A stretch of 64,000 bases of DNA from assembly GCA_003134855.1 (NCBI GenBank), contig PLCS01000007.1, positions 257,011 to 321,010 of the forward strand, given 5' to 3'. The stretch's first letter is position 1; each line of letters begins with the position of its first letter. The position numbers and the translations under genes were made by a program. Origin of the DNA: Acidobacteriaceae bacterium. GTDB taxonomy: Bacteria; Acidobacteriota; Terriglobia; Terriglobales; Acidobacteriaceae. Below the pieces are notes generated by a model, which was not told the DNA's origin, searched no databases, and was given only the letters and a program-made list of their open reading frames with translations. Shown here one piece after another: positions 26,551 to 35,502 of this stretch.

Positions 26551-27179
26551 AGCTATGAGATTCGTGCGGGTGGCCCAGATCCCATAGTCAGATCAATATA
26601 ATTGAATGGGTGGACCGGGTCCGAGATCACCACGGACAGGTCTTCGTCCGTGGGGTGGAGATCCGGATTTTCGGAGCTGGGAATCCACGAACCCACGCGC
26701 CGTTTTTTTAATCGGATCGCGGTCTGCCGCCCCATCCCGCGCCGATCAACACAAATCCTCAGCATTACTGCAATCGTTTGCAGAGATTTACTCTCCGCCG
26801 TCGCACAATAGAAAAATGACCAAGGACCAAAGAGCGAGCTTTCTATTCTCTATTCCCTATTCCCTGTTTTTTTGACCGACCCCCACCCCCCTGCCCTGTG
26901 GAGGCTGCGTTTCGGCTCGCGTGTGTAGTGTAACAGTCATGGTATCATCAACTTGCAATTATTACATAGTAACGAATTGGTAACTGAAAACCCTGGATTT
27001 TGCCCATTTCTTGGGCTCTTTTGGGGCCAAATAGCAGAAAATAGGCCAGTTTTCGTGGATGGATTCACCATTGCGGCCAACAGCCCAATGCACTCACGGA
27101 GACGCGAAGCTCTCCTCGTCTCCGCGCTCCGGGTGTGGATTCGGCTCTTCGGGAACTGGCTTGCTGATGAACAAGCGCG
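26551..27179. other. Gene-poor region with hairpin and heptamer repeats
   Basis: This 629-bp region holds a degenerate hairpin-repeat copy: GGTGGCCCAGATCCC near 26570, and GATCCGGATTTTCGGAGCTGGGAATCCACGAA-like sequence at 26651-26691. A heptamer array (TCTATTC twice, CCTATTC, CCTGTTT) lies at 26842-26869. The rest, including a less GC-rich stretch around 26930-27050, contains no supportable gene. Confidence 0.6.
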
Positions 27180-28169
27180 CTACTTGGCTTGTTCGGCTGC
27201 GGCGGTGATGTAGTAGTCCACGTTGGTCTTGTCGACCAGCGAGGTGCCTGTATCGACGAAGACCGGGTAGGGGGCGAAGGCGTCGGCGCTGTAATCTCTG
27301 GAGAGCTGTTTGGGCGGCGCGTGATAGACCTCATCGAGAGCCTTCAGTCCAAAGTAAGCCATGGTGAAGGGCTTTTGCACGACTGTGGAATCAATGCTCC
27401 CGGCCTTGATCGCATCCAGCGTACTGGGGTCCACGTCCCAGGCCATCACCAGACGGTCGGGAACGCTGGAGCGCTTGAGCGCGTCGGCCACCGCCTTGGC
27501 CGAGGACGATTCCAGGCTGATAAAGGCATCCACCTTCTTGTCGCCGGTCAACACCATCGCCTCCTGCGTCCAATCGAAGGCTTTGCTCGTTTCACCTTTG
27601 ATGTCCACCACATCCACGATATGAATCTCAGGCCGGGTGGCAAAGACATCTTTGAAGCCCTGGAGCCGCGTCTCGGTGTTGGCCTGATGGGCAAAGGTGA
27701 AGAAGACCACGTTGCCGCGGCCGCCCAGTTTCTGGAGGACGCGCTGTCCGCCCAGCCGTCCGGCCACATAATTGTTGGTCCCGATAAAGAAGAGCCTGCG
27801 GCTTCCCGGCGCATCGGAGTCAATGGTGATGACCGGAATCCCGGCGTTGACGGCCGCGTCGATCTCCGGCTGCAGCATGGTAACGTCGGCCACCGAGATC
27901 AGAATCCCGGATGGTTTGGCCGCGATCGCATCATGGAGGGCGGCCAGTTCGGCCTGCGGATCATGGCCGCGCGGTCCCGACACTTTGGCGGTCACCTTGA
28001 ACTCCTCCGCGGCCTTGTTGAATCCCGCCGCGGCTGTCTGCCAATAAGGCAGAGCCATGTCCGACGCAATCAGGTAAAAGACCTCGCTGGTCGAGTGCCT
28101 GGCGCAACCCGACGTCGAAACCATGGCCAGCGCCAGCACCGCCGACGCAACGCTCTTACTCGCTTTCAT
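27180..28169 (-). CDS. Sugar ABC transporter substrate-binding lipoprotein (RbsB/LacI-like fold)
   Basis: The ATG at 28169, preceded by GGAGG, gives 329 residues with a lipoprotein signal (lipobox VSTSGCARHS). The Peripla_BP_4 fold is clear: DMALPYWQTAAAGFNKAAEEF, HDPQAELAALHDAIAAKPSGI, NAGIPVITIDSDAPGSRRLFFIGTNNY and LVMAWDVDPSTLDAIKAG. Such proteins bind ribose-, xylose- or inositol-like sugars. No permease or ATPase gene is adjacent, so it is an orphan: its transporter is elsewhere, or it feeds a sensor. A longer upstream frame exists but lacks the signal peptide at its start. Confidence 0.9.
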   Translation of the reverse strand: MKASKSVASAVLALAMVSTSGCARHSTSEVFYLIASDMALPYWQTAAAGFNKAAEEFKVTAKVSGPRGHDPQAELAALHDAIAAKPSGILISVADVTMLQPEIDAAVNAGIPVITIDSDAPGSRRLFFIGTNNYVAGRLGGQRVLQKLGGRGNVVFFTFAHQANTETRLQGFKDVFATRPEIHIVDVVDIKGETSKAFDWTQEAMVLTGDKKVDAFISLESSSAKAVADALKRSSVPDRLVMAWDVDPSTLDAIKAGSIDSTVVQKPFTMAYFGLKALDEVYHAPPKQLSRDYSADAFAPYPVFVDTGTSLVDKTNVDYYITAAAEQAK

Positions 28170-28423
28170 GCTTGCCTCCGTGTTGAAACGTGAAGTGCCC
28201 ACGGGGCGCGCGGGAGATTGTTTCCACGTCTGCCCCATTCCTATAATTCCGGTTGGATGATACGCCTGCAATGCTCGCTATGTCCAACGCCTTCTGTGGA
28301 CTTTATCACTTGATTGAGGCGATATGCCGCCGGGAAAGCCGCTATCTGCTGCGAGAGATTTCCGATTGCGGTATAACCGGAGAGGGAGTGCAAAATGCGG
28401 AGCAGAAACCCCGGAGATGACCG

Positions 28424-29590
28424 ATGATGGACTCGGAGACCAAATCGCCCTTCGCGCTGCCTGCGGGGATTGCCGTCCGCGCCGACGGCGAGCTGAGCCG
28501 CCGCGCGCACGCCGAGCCGCCGCACCCCTACCGCTCGGCCTTTGCCCGCGACGGCGCCCGCGTTTTGCACGCGCGCGCCTTTCGCCGCCTGGCCGGCAAG
28601 ACGCAGGTCTTCGCGCGTCTGCCCGGCGACTCCCCTTCAGACCACTTTCGCAGCCGGCTGACCCATACGTTGGAAGTGACGCAGATCGCCCGCACGCTGA
28701 CGCGCGCGCTGGGGCTGAATGAGGAGCTGGCCGAGGCGCTGGCGCTGGCGCACGACATCGGCCATCCGCCCTTTGGCCACGCCGGCGAAAAGGCGCTGGA
28801 TGAGTGCCTGCGCGGCTTGGGCCTGGGCTTCGACCACAACCTGCACGCGCTGCGCATCGTTACTTGGTTTGAGGAGCGCTACGCCGGCTTTCGCGGGCTG
28901 AACCTGACGCTGGGCGTGCGCGAGGGCATCGTCAAGCACTCCCGCGACTACTCCGCCGCGAGCCACCCGGAGCTGGCCGAGTACTTCCTCGATCAGTTTC
29001 CGCCGCTGGAAGCGCAACTGATCGATCTGGCCGACGAGATCGCCTACACCACCGCCGACCTGGACGACGGCCTGGACTCGGGCATTCTCACGCTGGGGCA
29101 GGTGCGCGAGGGCGTGGCGCTCTTCCGAGGCTTTCATGACGCCGTGCTGGCGGAGTATCCCGCCGCGCCGGAGAGGCTGGGCGCTTACGAGGCCCTCAAG
29201 CGCCTTCTGAATGCGCTGGTCACGGATCTGCTGGAAGAGGCGCGCAGGCAGACGGCCGCGCTGGGTGCGGAAACGCTGGAAGAAGTTCGCCGCGCGCCCC
29301 ATCGGCTGGCCGCGCTCAGCCCGGAGATGGAAGCCACGCGCGCCGCCGCCAAAGAGTTCTTGCACGCCAGCCTTTATAACTCGCCGGTGATGGAGGAGGC
29401 GCACGCCCATGCTGTCGAGGTAGTGCGGGAATTGTTCGCCGCGTTGATGAGCGACCCCGGCCTGATGCCCGGCGACGACCAGGCGCTGATTCCCAGCGAG
29501 GGCCTGGCGCGTACGGTGGCCGACTACATCGCCGGCATGACCGACAGCTACATCGAGCAGGCGTGGAGAAAAGCAGGGAATAGGGAGTAG
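28424..29590 (+). CDS. Deoxyguanosinetriphosphate triphosphohydrolase-like protein
   Basis: This 388-residue HD-domain protein has the dGTPase layout: RAFRRLAGKTQVF, the first metal His in RLTHTLEVTQIAR, HD in ALAHDIGHPPFGHAGE, and the fourth ligand in DLADEIAYTTADLDDG. Family enzymes cleave dGTP (or other dNTPs) to deoxynucleoside and triphosphate. ATG codons at 28424 and 28427 are both possible. The final residues GNRE and the TAG stop are read from a two-unit heptamer repeat. An Smr-domain gene follows 64 bp later. Confidence 0.93.
   Translation: MMDSETKSPFALPAGIAVRADGELSRRAHAEPPHPYRSAFARDGARVLHARAFRRLAGKTQVFARLPGDSPSDHFRSRLTHTLEVTQIARTLTRALGLNEELAEALALAHDIGHPPFGHAGEKALDECLRGLGLGFDHNLHALRIVTWFEERYAGFRGLNLTLGVREGIVKHSRDYSAASHPELAEYFLDQFPPLEAQLIDLADEIAYTTADLDDGLDSGILTLGQVREGVALFRGFHDAVLAEYPAAPERLGAYEALKRLLNALVTDLLEEARRQTAALGAETLEEVRRAPHRLAALSPEMEATRAAAKEFLHASLYNSPVMEEAHAHAVEVVRELFAALMSDPGLMPGDDQALIPSEGLARTVADYIAGMTDSYIEQAWRKAGNRE
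29574..29590. repeat. Heptamer repeat over the dGTPase stop codon
   Basis: CAGGGAA, TAGGGAG and TAG; the final TAG is the stop codon of the upstream gene. Confidence 0.75.
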
Positions 29591-29654
29591 GTCAAGCGCC
29601 GCCGCTCTGGCTTGGCGCTGGCGGAGCGTGATCCGCTAAAGTGAAGTCAGCGCG

Positions 29655-29999
29655 ATGAGCGAATCTCGATCCATTGATCTTCACAACTTCACGATTGCGG
29701 AGGCGATCCGGGAGTTTGTGCGCTTCTACAACGCCTGCGTAAGGAGCGGCTACCGGGGACGGCTGGAAGTGATCCACGGCTATGGAAAGTCGGGAAGCGG
29801 CGGGGTGATCCGGGAGGAGCTGCGCAAGTTTCTTAAGGCGCACGAGGAGACCTTCGGGGAGTTTCTTGCGGGCGAGAGCCTGCGCAACCCAGGCGTCACG
29901 ATTCTCTATCCCAGGGAAACCCAGGCGGTTATGCCTCTCGGTCTGGGAGGTGGTATCTCTTCCGTGGGGTACAAGAAACCATTTCGTAAACCCTCGTAA
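29655..29999 (+). CDS. Smr-domain protein
   Basis: This 114-residue protein is essentially one Smr domain. IDLHNFTIAEAIREFVRFYNAC carries the DLH motif, LEVIHGYGKSGSGGVIREELRKFL carries HGxG, and NPGVTILYPR ends the fold. Smr domains are nicking or RNA-cleaving nucleases linked to MutS2 and ribosome rescue. The typical C-terminal tail is replaced by about 25 residues of uncertain nature. The start has only a weak ribosome site. It is probably cotranscribed with the dGTPase-like gene. Confidence 0.85.
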   Translation: MSESRSIDLHNFTIAEAIREFVRFYNACVRSGYRGRLEVIHGYGKSGSGGVIREELRKFLKAHEETFGEFLAGESLRNPGVTILYPRETQAVMPLGLGGGISSVGYKKPFRKPS

Positions 30000-30071
30000 C
30001 CGCCCCGGCCAGAGCCCAAAACTTCAGAGCCAGCCAGCCGGTTGTACTCTTGTAATGTGGAAACTTCCCTG

Positions 30072-31925
30072 ATGAAGAACTGGTTACGGCGGGCTGCGTT
30101 CGCGATTTGCGCGGCGCTGGCTGTGCTTCTCACTCCTGGCTTGTTGCCGGCGCAGAGCGCGCCGGAGAAGGCAGCTGCGCCTGCCGGACCGCCTGTGGGG
30201 GGCGGATTCTTCCCGCTCAAGGAGGTGCATCGCGGGCTGATTGGGACCGCCTGGACGGTCTTTTCCGGCAGCCAGCCGGAGGCGATGCAGGTGGAGATTC
30301 TGGGCGTGCTGCGGGGAGCGCGCGGACCCGGCCACGACATGATCCTGGCTCAACTGCACGGGGCCAAGCCGGAGTACACGGGAGTGGTGGCCGGCATGAG
30401 CGGCAGCCCGGTGTACATCGGCAACCGGCTGCTGGGCTCGCTCTCTTACCGCATCGGGCAGTTCAGCAAGGACCCCATCGCCGGCATCACGCCGATTGAG
30501 CAGATGCTGGAAGTGCGGGATCTGCCTCTCGACAGAGATCAGAGATCAGAGGTCAGAGATCAATCCCCGCGAGCGCCGGCGGAGAATACCATGCGGGCGA
30601 TGGAGACACCGCTGGTGATGGGCGGTTTCCACTCCGAGGCGATCCGGCTGTGGCAGCAGAAGATGGCCGGAACCGGGCTGGAGACGGTGGCTGCCGGAGG
30701 GATGGGCGGGATCTCCGCATCGGCCGGGGAAGCCGGCGGGGCAGCTGATACGGCGCCCTCGGCCAAGGCGATTGCCAGCATCATTCCCGGCTCGGCGGTG
30801 AGCGCGCAACTGGTGCGCGGCGATCTGGAGATTGCCGCCACCTGTACCGTGACATATGTTGACCGCAAACATTTGCTGGCCTGCGGGCACGCCCTCTTGC
30901 AGGCCGGGCTGGTTTCGCTGCCCATGACCACAACCGAGGTGGTAGCCACGCTGGCGTCGCCGTTGAACGCCTTCAAGATTGTGAATACCGGAGCGACGAT
31001 CGGCGCCTTCAACGAAGACCGAGACGCAGCCCTGCGCGGCGTCTTCGGAGCAAAGGCACGGATGATCCCGGTGCAGATCAGCGTGCATGGAGCGGATCAG
31101 GAACGCAAGATCAATGTGGAGGTACTTGACCTGCCCGCGCTGACTCCGCAGGCGGTGCTGGTGGTTCTGTATGAAGCGCTGCTGCAGACCAACGAGAGCA
31201 CGTCGGAGACGAGCTACCATCTGACCGGGAGCATCGACCTGGAGGGCTACCCGCCGTCGCCGCTGAATCTGTGGGCCTCGGCTGGAGACGCGGGGGCCGC
31301 GCCGATGGAGTTGGCGCTGGGGACGGCCGTGCAGTTTGCACGGCTCTACGCGAACGGAAGCCGCCGGGGATCGGTGCGCTCGATCCATCTGGATGTGGAG
31401 GCGATACCGCGGCGCGTAGATGTGGCGCTGGTGGCTGCGCGGCTGGTCTCCGGCAACGTGGTCCATGCCGGCGACACAGTAGTGGTGGAGGCGACGCTGC
31501 GGCCATGGCGCGAGGCGGCGCGCAATGTGCGGATTTCGGTGAAGCTGCCGGCGCGGCTGGGAGCGGGCAATCTGCGGCTGCTTGTTTCGGATGCCGGCAC
31601 GCTGGACAGGGCGCTGGACCAGCCGCGTCAGCCCAGCCACGCGCCGGACCTGGAGACGGCGCTGGCCCAGGCGCGCCGCCAGCACCCGGCGGACCGCATC
31701 TATGTGAGCCTGCTGGTTCCGGAGACGCAGGTCGGCATGGAGGGCCAAACGCTTTCCAGCCTTCCGCTCTCCGTCGCCAACGCACTGGAGCCGCTGCGCG
31801 CCGCGCAGGACGCCAGCCTGAACGGCGAGTCGGCGGAGGTGGAAGCCGATGCGCCCGCCGGCGGAGTTCTCAGCGGTTTTCAACTGCTCAACCTGCGCAT
31901 AGAGCCGGGAGGCGGTTTAGACTAA
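30072..31925 (+). CDS. SpoIVB-like S55 peptidase domain protein, secreted
   Basis: The ATG at 30072 gives 617 residues with a signal peptide (LRRAAFAICAALAVLLTPGLLPAQS). TGVVAGMSGSPVYIGNRLLG holds the presumed catalytic Ser (residue ~110). TVTYVDRKHLLACGHALLQAG holds the His (~273) and is followed by VNTGATIGAFNEDRDAALRGVFG. Both blocks resemble SpoIVB (S55), but there the His block precedes the Ser block; here the order is reversed. Residues ~154-165 (DRDQRSEVRDQS) are encoded by four heptamers, CAGAGAT and variants, at 30533-30560. The C-terminal half is beta-rich with no domain I can name. The host shows no other sporulation genes here, so a non-sporulation envelope role is likely. Confidence 0.82.
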   Translation: MKNWLRRAAFAICAALAVLLTPGLLPAQSAPEKAAAPAGPPVGGGFFPLKEVHRGLIGTAWTVFSGSQPEAMQVEILGVLRGARGPGHDMILAQLHGAKPEYTGVVAGMSGSPVYIGNRLLGSLSYRIGQFSKDPIAGITPIEQMLEVRDLPLDRDQRSEVRDQSPRAPAENTMRAMETPLVMGGFHSEAIRLWQQKMAGTGLETVAAGGMGGISASAGEAGGAADTAPSAKAIASIIPGSAVSAQLVRGDLEIAATCTVTYVDRKHLLACGHALLQAGLVSLPMTTTEVVATLASPLNAFKIVNTGATIGAFNEDRDAALRGVFGAKARMIPVQISVHGADQERKINVEVLDLPALTPQAVLVVLYEALLQTNESTSETSYHLTGSIDLEGYPPSPLNLWASAGDAGAAPMELALGTAVQFARLYANGSRRGSVRSIHLDVEAIPRRVDVALVAARLVSGNVVHAGDTVVVEATLRPWREAARNVRISVKLPARLGAGNLRLLVSDAGTLDRALDQPRQPSHAPDLETALAQARRQHPADRIYVSLLVPETQVGMEGQTLSSLPLSVANALEPLRAAQDASLNGESAEVEADAPAGGVLSGFQLLNLRIEPGGGLD

Positions 31926-32019
31926 GGATGGCGGAGAAGTTCGATGCCGACAATCAGGACGGCGGATGGGGCAAACGCGCCGTTTTGATTGCACCCCTAT
32001 TAAGGATTCAGGACTGACG

Positions 32020-33027
32020 ATGAGCCTCATTCAAGGACTTGCAGCGCACGCGGCGGGAGCAGAAGTGTTGCCGTTCAAGTATGACCCAGGCAATCTGGGC
32101 CTACAGGAGGTGGAGATCGCGATTACTCATTGCGGTGTCTGCCACAGCGACCTTCACCTGATCGCGAACGACTGGGGAATCAGCCAGTACCCGTTCATTC
32201 CCGGCCACGAGATTGTGGGTAAAGTGACGGCGGTGGGCACCGAGGTGCGGCTGCTCGAGGTGGGCCAGCGCGTAGGCCTGGGCTGGCAGTCCAACTCCTG
32301 CGGAGTCTGCGAGTGGTGCAGCCGGGGCATGGAGAATCTTTGCCCGGCGTCGGAAGGGACCTGCGTCCACCGGAATGGCGGCTATGCGGACCGTGTGCGC
32401 GCCAATGCGCGCTTTGTAATTCCGATTCCCGAGGCGCTTAAGAGCGAGCAGACGGCTCCGCTGCTGTGCGGCGGCATTACGGTGTACAACCCGATGCGCA
32501 CCTTTGGCGTGAATCCGTCGTCGCGGGTGGGGATTGTGGGCATCGGCGGGCTGGGCCATATGGCCATCCAGTTTGCGCGGGTCTTCGGCGCGGAGATCAC
32601 CGCGTTTTCGACTTCGGCCTCTAAGGAAGAAGAGGCGCGGGCGCTGGGAGCGCACAACTTTGTGAACAGTCGCGAGTCAAAGGCATTGAAGGAAGTGGCC
32701 GGCTCGCTGGATTTTGTTTTGAGCACCATCAACGCCGACCAGGACTGGGGGGTATACGTGGCGACGCTGCGGCCCACTGGGACGCTGTGCTTTGTGGGGG
32801 TTCCGCCCTCGCCGGTGAGCGTTCATGCCTTTCCGCTGATCAGCGGGCTGCGCTCCATCAGCGGCAACCCGACGGGAAGCCCCTATCGCATCAAAGAGAT
32901 GCTGGATGTGGCGGCGCGGCACGGGGTCAAGGCCACTACCGAGTCCTTCCCCATGGCCCAGGCCAACGCGGCCATCGAGAAAGTGAAGAAAAACAAGGTG
33001 CGCTACCGGGCGGTGCTGGCGAATTAG
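32020..33027 (+). CDS. Zinc-dependent NAD(P)-linked alcohol dehydrogenase
   Basis: The ATG at 32020 gives 335 residues of the medium-chain family, cinnamyl-alcohol/YahK-like group. Catalytic zinc ligands are in HCGVCHSDLH and PGHEIVG. The structural zinc cysteines are in SCGVCEWCSRGMENLC. The Rossmann motif is VGIVGIGGLGHMAIQFA. Such enzymes reduce a broad range of aldehydes. It follows the S55 gene by 94 bp and may be a separate transcript. A large hairpin lies just after the gene. Confidence 0.93.
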   Translation: MSLIQGLAAHAAGAEVLPFKYDPGNLGLQEVEIAITHCGVCHSDLHLIANDWGISQYPFIPGHEIVGKVTAVGTEVRLLEVGQRVGLGWQSNSCGVCEWCSRGMENLCPASEGTCVHRNGGYADRVRANARFVIPIPEALKSEQTAPLLCGGITVYNPMRTFGVNPSSRVGIVGIGGLGHMAIQFARVFGAEITAFSTSASKEEEARALGAHNFVNSRESKALKEVAGSLDFVLSTINADQDWGVYVATLRPTGTLCFVGVPPSPVSVHAFPLISGLRSISGNPTGSPYRIKEMLDVAARHGVKATTESFPMAQANAAIEKVKKNKVRYRAVLAN

Positions 33028-33060
33028 GCTTGGTTTGCTGTCTTGAGGTTGATTGGCTTT

Positions 33061-33104
33061 GAAAGGCTGTTTTGCCGGCGAGATTGCCGGTGGAACGGCC
33101 TTTC
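33061..33104 (+). terminator. Large hairpin after the dehydrogenase gene
   Basis: GAAAGGCTGTT (33061) and AACGGCCTTTC (to 33104) pair with one mismatch, and CCGGC/GCCGG pair inside. No T run follows, so it is either a weak terminator or a structured element. Confidence 0.45.
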
Positions 33105-33277
33105 GCGCAGGCAAACAAATATTTATTGGGCAAGACCGCAACTATTGCCTGGGAATGCTGTCTGAGAGAACAGAAGCCGGTTGAGAAGCAAGAACCGGCA
33201 GTGCTGAGGACGGAGATCGCACCCGGTCCGGAAGAAGAGCGGGACAGGGCAGTGCAAGTCAGCACGAGGAGGATTGT

Positions 33278-33934
33278 ATGCGGAATACACGCATGGTTCT
33301 ATTGGCAACGCTGCTGGCTCTGCCGTTCGCGGCAACGGCCATCGCCCAGGACGCAGTGGATCAAGGCGCGGTGGATCAGGACACGGTGCAGGATGTTGGA
33401 GTCGGTCCGGCGGTCGTTGCCGCTCCCGTGGATTACGGTCCCCCGGTCTGCGATTGGGGCTATTACGCTTACTACCCCTATGCCTGCTCACCTTACGGCT
33501 ATTACGGACCGAATTGGTTCTACGACGGTGTCTTCCTCGGCGTCGGGCCGTGGTACGGCCGTGGCTGGGGCGGCCGTGGCTGGGGCGGCCGTGGCTGGGG
33601 CGGCCGTGGACATGACGGCTATGGCGGCCATAACGGCTATGCGGGACGCGGCGCCTATGGCGGCGGCGCCGGACGTGGAGCTTATGGCGGCGGCGCGGGT
33701 CATGCATTTCCAACTGCCAGAGGTGGACCCTCCGCCCCGCGCGGCGGATATGGCAGAGGTTTTGCCAGCGGCGGCCGAGCAGGCGGTTATAGCGGCGGCG
33801 GACGCAGTGGCGGCTTCAGCGGCGGCGGTCGCGCGAGCGGTGGTTTTAGCGGCGGCGGCCATGCCAGCGGCGGATTTAGCGGCGGCGGCCACATGGGTGG
33901 CGGCGGCGGCCATGGCGGCGGCGGTCACCGGTAA
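33278..33934 (+). CDS. Glycine-rich secreted protein
   Basis: This 218-residue protein has a signal peptide (MRNTRMVLLATLLALPFAATAIAQ), preceded by GAGGAGG in the leader. A Tyr/Pro-rich middle follows (CDWGYYAYYPYACSPYGYYG), then WGGRG repeats and a long Gly/Ser/His tail built of SGGFSGGG units. Such low-complexity exported proteins are common in this kind of genome, but no function is known. The two cysteines in the middle may pair. Other long frames across this stretch are side effects of the repetitive GGC-rich DNA. Confidence 0.8.
   Translation: MRNTRMVLLATLLALPFAATAIAQDAVDQGAVDQDTVQDVGVGPAVVAAPVDYGPPVCDWGYYAYYPYACSPYGYYGPNWFYDGVFLGVGPWYGRGWGGRGWGGRGWGGRGHDGYGGHNGYAGRGAYGGGAGRGAYGGGAGHAFPTARGGPSAPRGGYGRGFASGGRAGGYSGGGRSGGFSGGGRASGGFSGGGHASGGFSGGGHMGGGGGHGGGGHR
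33556..33609. repeat. 15-bp tandem repeat inside the Gly-rich gene
   Basis: Three perfect copies of CGGCCGTGGCTGGGG and a partial fourth encode GRGWG units. Perfect identity at the DNA level indicates recent expansion or slippage. Confidence 0.9.
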
Positions 33935-34169
33935 GTTTATCTTTGGCTCCTCCCCAAAGAGCCCGTCTGCTTCGCCAGCCACCTGCGGTGGGGCAGACGG
34001 CGCTTGCGCGCTCTTCGGCCTGCCAGCATCCTAACCTCTTGCTCACCCTGCAGCATGAATTCTCGCGTCCCTGTTCTGGCCAGCCGCCGGGTCAGGCGTA
34101 CAATCGTGCTGTTAGCGAATTCAACCGACAATCGTTGCGGAATCGAAGTTTGAGAAAGGGATTATCTAG

Positions 34170-35390
34170 ATGAAACAGAATTTTATACTCATTGCTGGTT
34201 CGAGTTTACTGGTTTTGCTCACCGCTGGTTGCGCCTCAAAACAAGCATCCACTGCGTCTTCCTCTTCATCTGCGCCTGGGTCTACACCCGTCGCAGCATG
34301 CGTGCCTTCCTCCACACCGGAGTTTGCCTACGTGCTAACGGGCTACGCGGTTTCGATGTACACCGTGAACTCTTGCTCCGGAGCATTCACGGCGACGACG
34401 CCGGCTACCATCGCCACCGGCTATGCATATCCGCAACAGGGCGCCGAACAGATGGTAGTTGATCCTTTGGGTAGATTCGCCTATGTGGCGAATCTGGTTT
34501 CCAATGCCACGGACCAGGCCACGATCTCGATGTTCACGATCAATCCCACCACCGGCGTGCTGACCCCGACGATACCGGCCACGGTGCCAACGGGATTCTT
34601 CCCTCAGGGAATCGCGATTGATCCTACCGGCAGTTTTGTTTATACGGGTGACAGTGACGACAATGCGGTCTCCATGTTCACAGTCAACCAGACCACCGGC
34701 GTTTTGACCCCAGTTTCCCCGGCAGAAGTCCCGACAGGATATGAATCGAGCCCCGGATTCGTGACCGTTGATCCCTCCGGAAAGTTCCTCTACACATCTG
34801 GCGACGCCTCGGACGACTCCACGATTGCGATGTTCACCATTAACTCCACGACTGGGCTCCTCACGCCGATGACACCGGTCAAGGTGTATACCGGACCAAT
34901 ACCTTTTGACCTCGCCGTCTCTCCCAACGGCAAATTCGCTTACGTAGTGAATAATGACTCTGGAATGGGAAACGACATTGGCGTTGCGCAGTACACGGTC
35001 GATTCCACTACGGGAGTTCTGACCCCGAGTACGTCAGAATGGGTCGCGACAGGAGACGGACCCACCGCGATCGCCGTCGATCCTACCAGCAAGTATGCCT
35101 ACGTGGTGAATCGACTCGACAACACTGTCTCGATGTACACCATTGACCCCACCACGGGAAACTTGAGGCTGAATGCCACCGCCGCAAACCCGTCTGGCGC
35201 CATTGGCACCGGAACTGAACCCTTCCGCATCACCTTCGACCCTTCCGGTAAGTTCCTTTACGTGACCAATGAAGGCGGCGTCGCGGCTTCAATCTATACG
35301 GTCAACAGCGATGGCACGCTCACCTCAGCGGGGATGACCGGACCCTCGACCTTCGGCGGCTTGTCGATTGCCTTTGCAGCCGTTAAGTAG
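34170..35390 (+). CDS. Lactonase-like beta-propeller lipoprotein
   Basis: This 406-residue protein begins with a lipoprotein signal (LLVLLTAGCASKQ). It continues as seven or so propeller blades of the YVTN/6-phosphogluconolactonase type, with repeats such as AIDPTGSFVYTGDSDDNAVSMFTVNQTTGVLTP, written here only as a blade pattern of DPTG, FVYT, SMFT and TGVLTP. Enzymatic residues of true lactonases cannot be assigned. Proteins like this are abundant in Acidobacteria and may be surface-bound. A TACAAT near 34099 could be a promoter, but no good -35 is seen. Confidence 0.88.
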   Translation: MKQNFILIAGSSLLVLLTAGCASKQASTASSSSSAPGSTPVAACVPSSTPEFAYVLTGYAVSMYTVNSCSGAFTATTPATIATGYAYPQQGAEQMVVDPLGRFAYVANLVSNATDQATISMFTINPTTGVLTPTIPATVPTGFFPQGIAIDPTGSFVYTGDSDDNAVSMFTVNQTTGVLTPVSPAEVPTGYESSPGFVTVDPSGKFLYTSGDASDDSTIAMFTINSTTGLLTPMTPVKVYTGPIPFDLAVSPNGKFAYVVNNDSGMGNDIGVAQYTVDSTTGVLTPSTSEWVATGDGPTAIAVDPTSKYAYVVNRLDNTVSMYTIDPTTGNLRLNATAANPSGAIGTGTEPFRITFDPSGKFLYVTNEGGVAASIYTVNSDGTLTSAGMTGPSTFGGLSIAFAAVK

Positions 35391-35425
35391 CTGTAGCGGA
35401 TCGATCACCGCAAGCCATGATGATT

Positions 35426-35477
35426 GGGTGCCCCATCCTTTTCGCGTTCTTCGCGAAAAGGGTGGGATACCACGAAC
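35426..35477. repeat. Hairpin repeat copy with a different stem
   Basis: GGGTGCCCCA and TGGGATACCACGAA edges match the family. The stem is CCTTTTCGCG pairing with CGCGAAAAGG, unlike the AGGTCC stem elsewhere. It lies between the converging lipoprotein and murG genes and could terminate both. Confidence 0.75.
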
Positions 35478-35502
35478 CCCAACCACTCTTCTTCTGAAAT
35501 AT

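Noticed and set aside
30546..31883. 445-codon minus-strand frame opposite the S55 gene
   Set aside because: Antisense shadow with Arg/His-rich low-information sequence; the plus-strand gene has a signal peptide and conserved motifs.
33556..33900. CRISPR-like or direct repeat array
   Set aside because: The repeats are contiguous, have no unique spacers and are codon-phased Gly-rich coding sequence.
33072..34034. 320-codon frame overlapping the Gly-rich gene
   Set aside because: Ala-rich reading of the GGC repeats in another frame; it lacks a signal peptide, and the 33278 frame has a good ribosome site.
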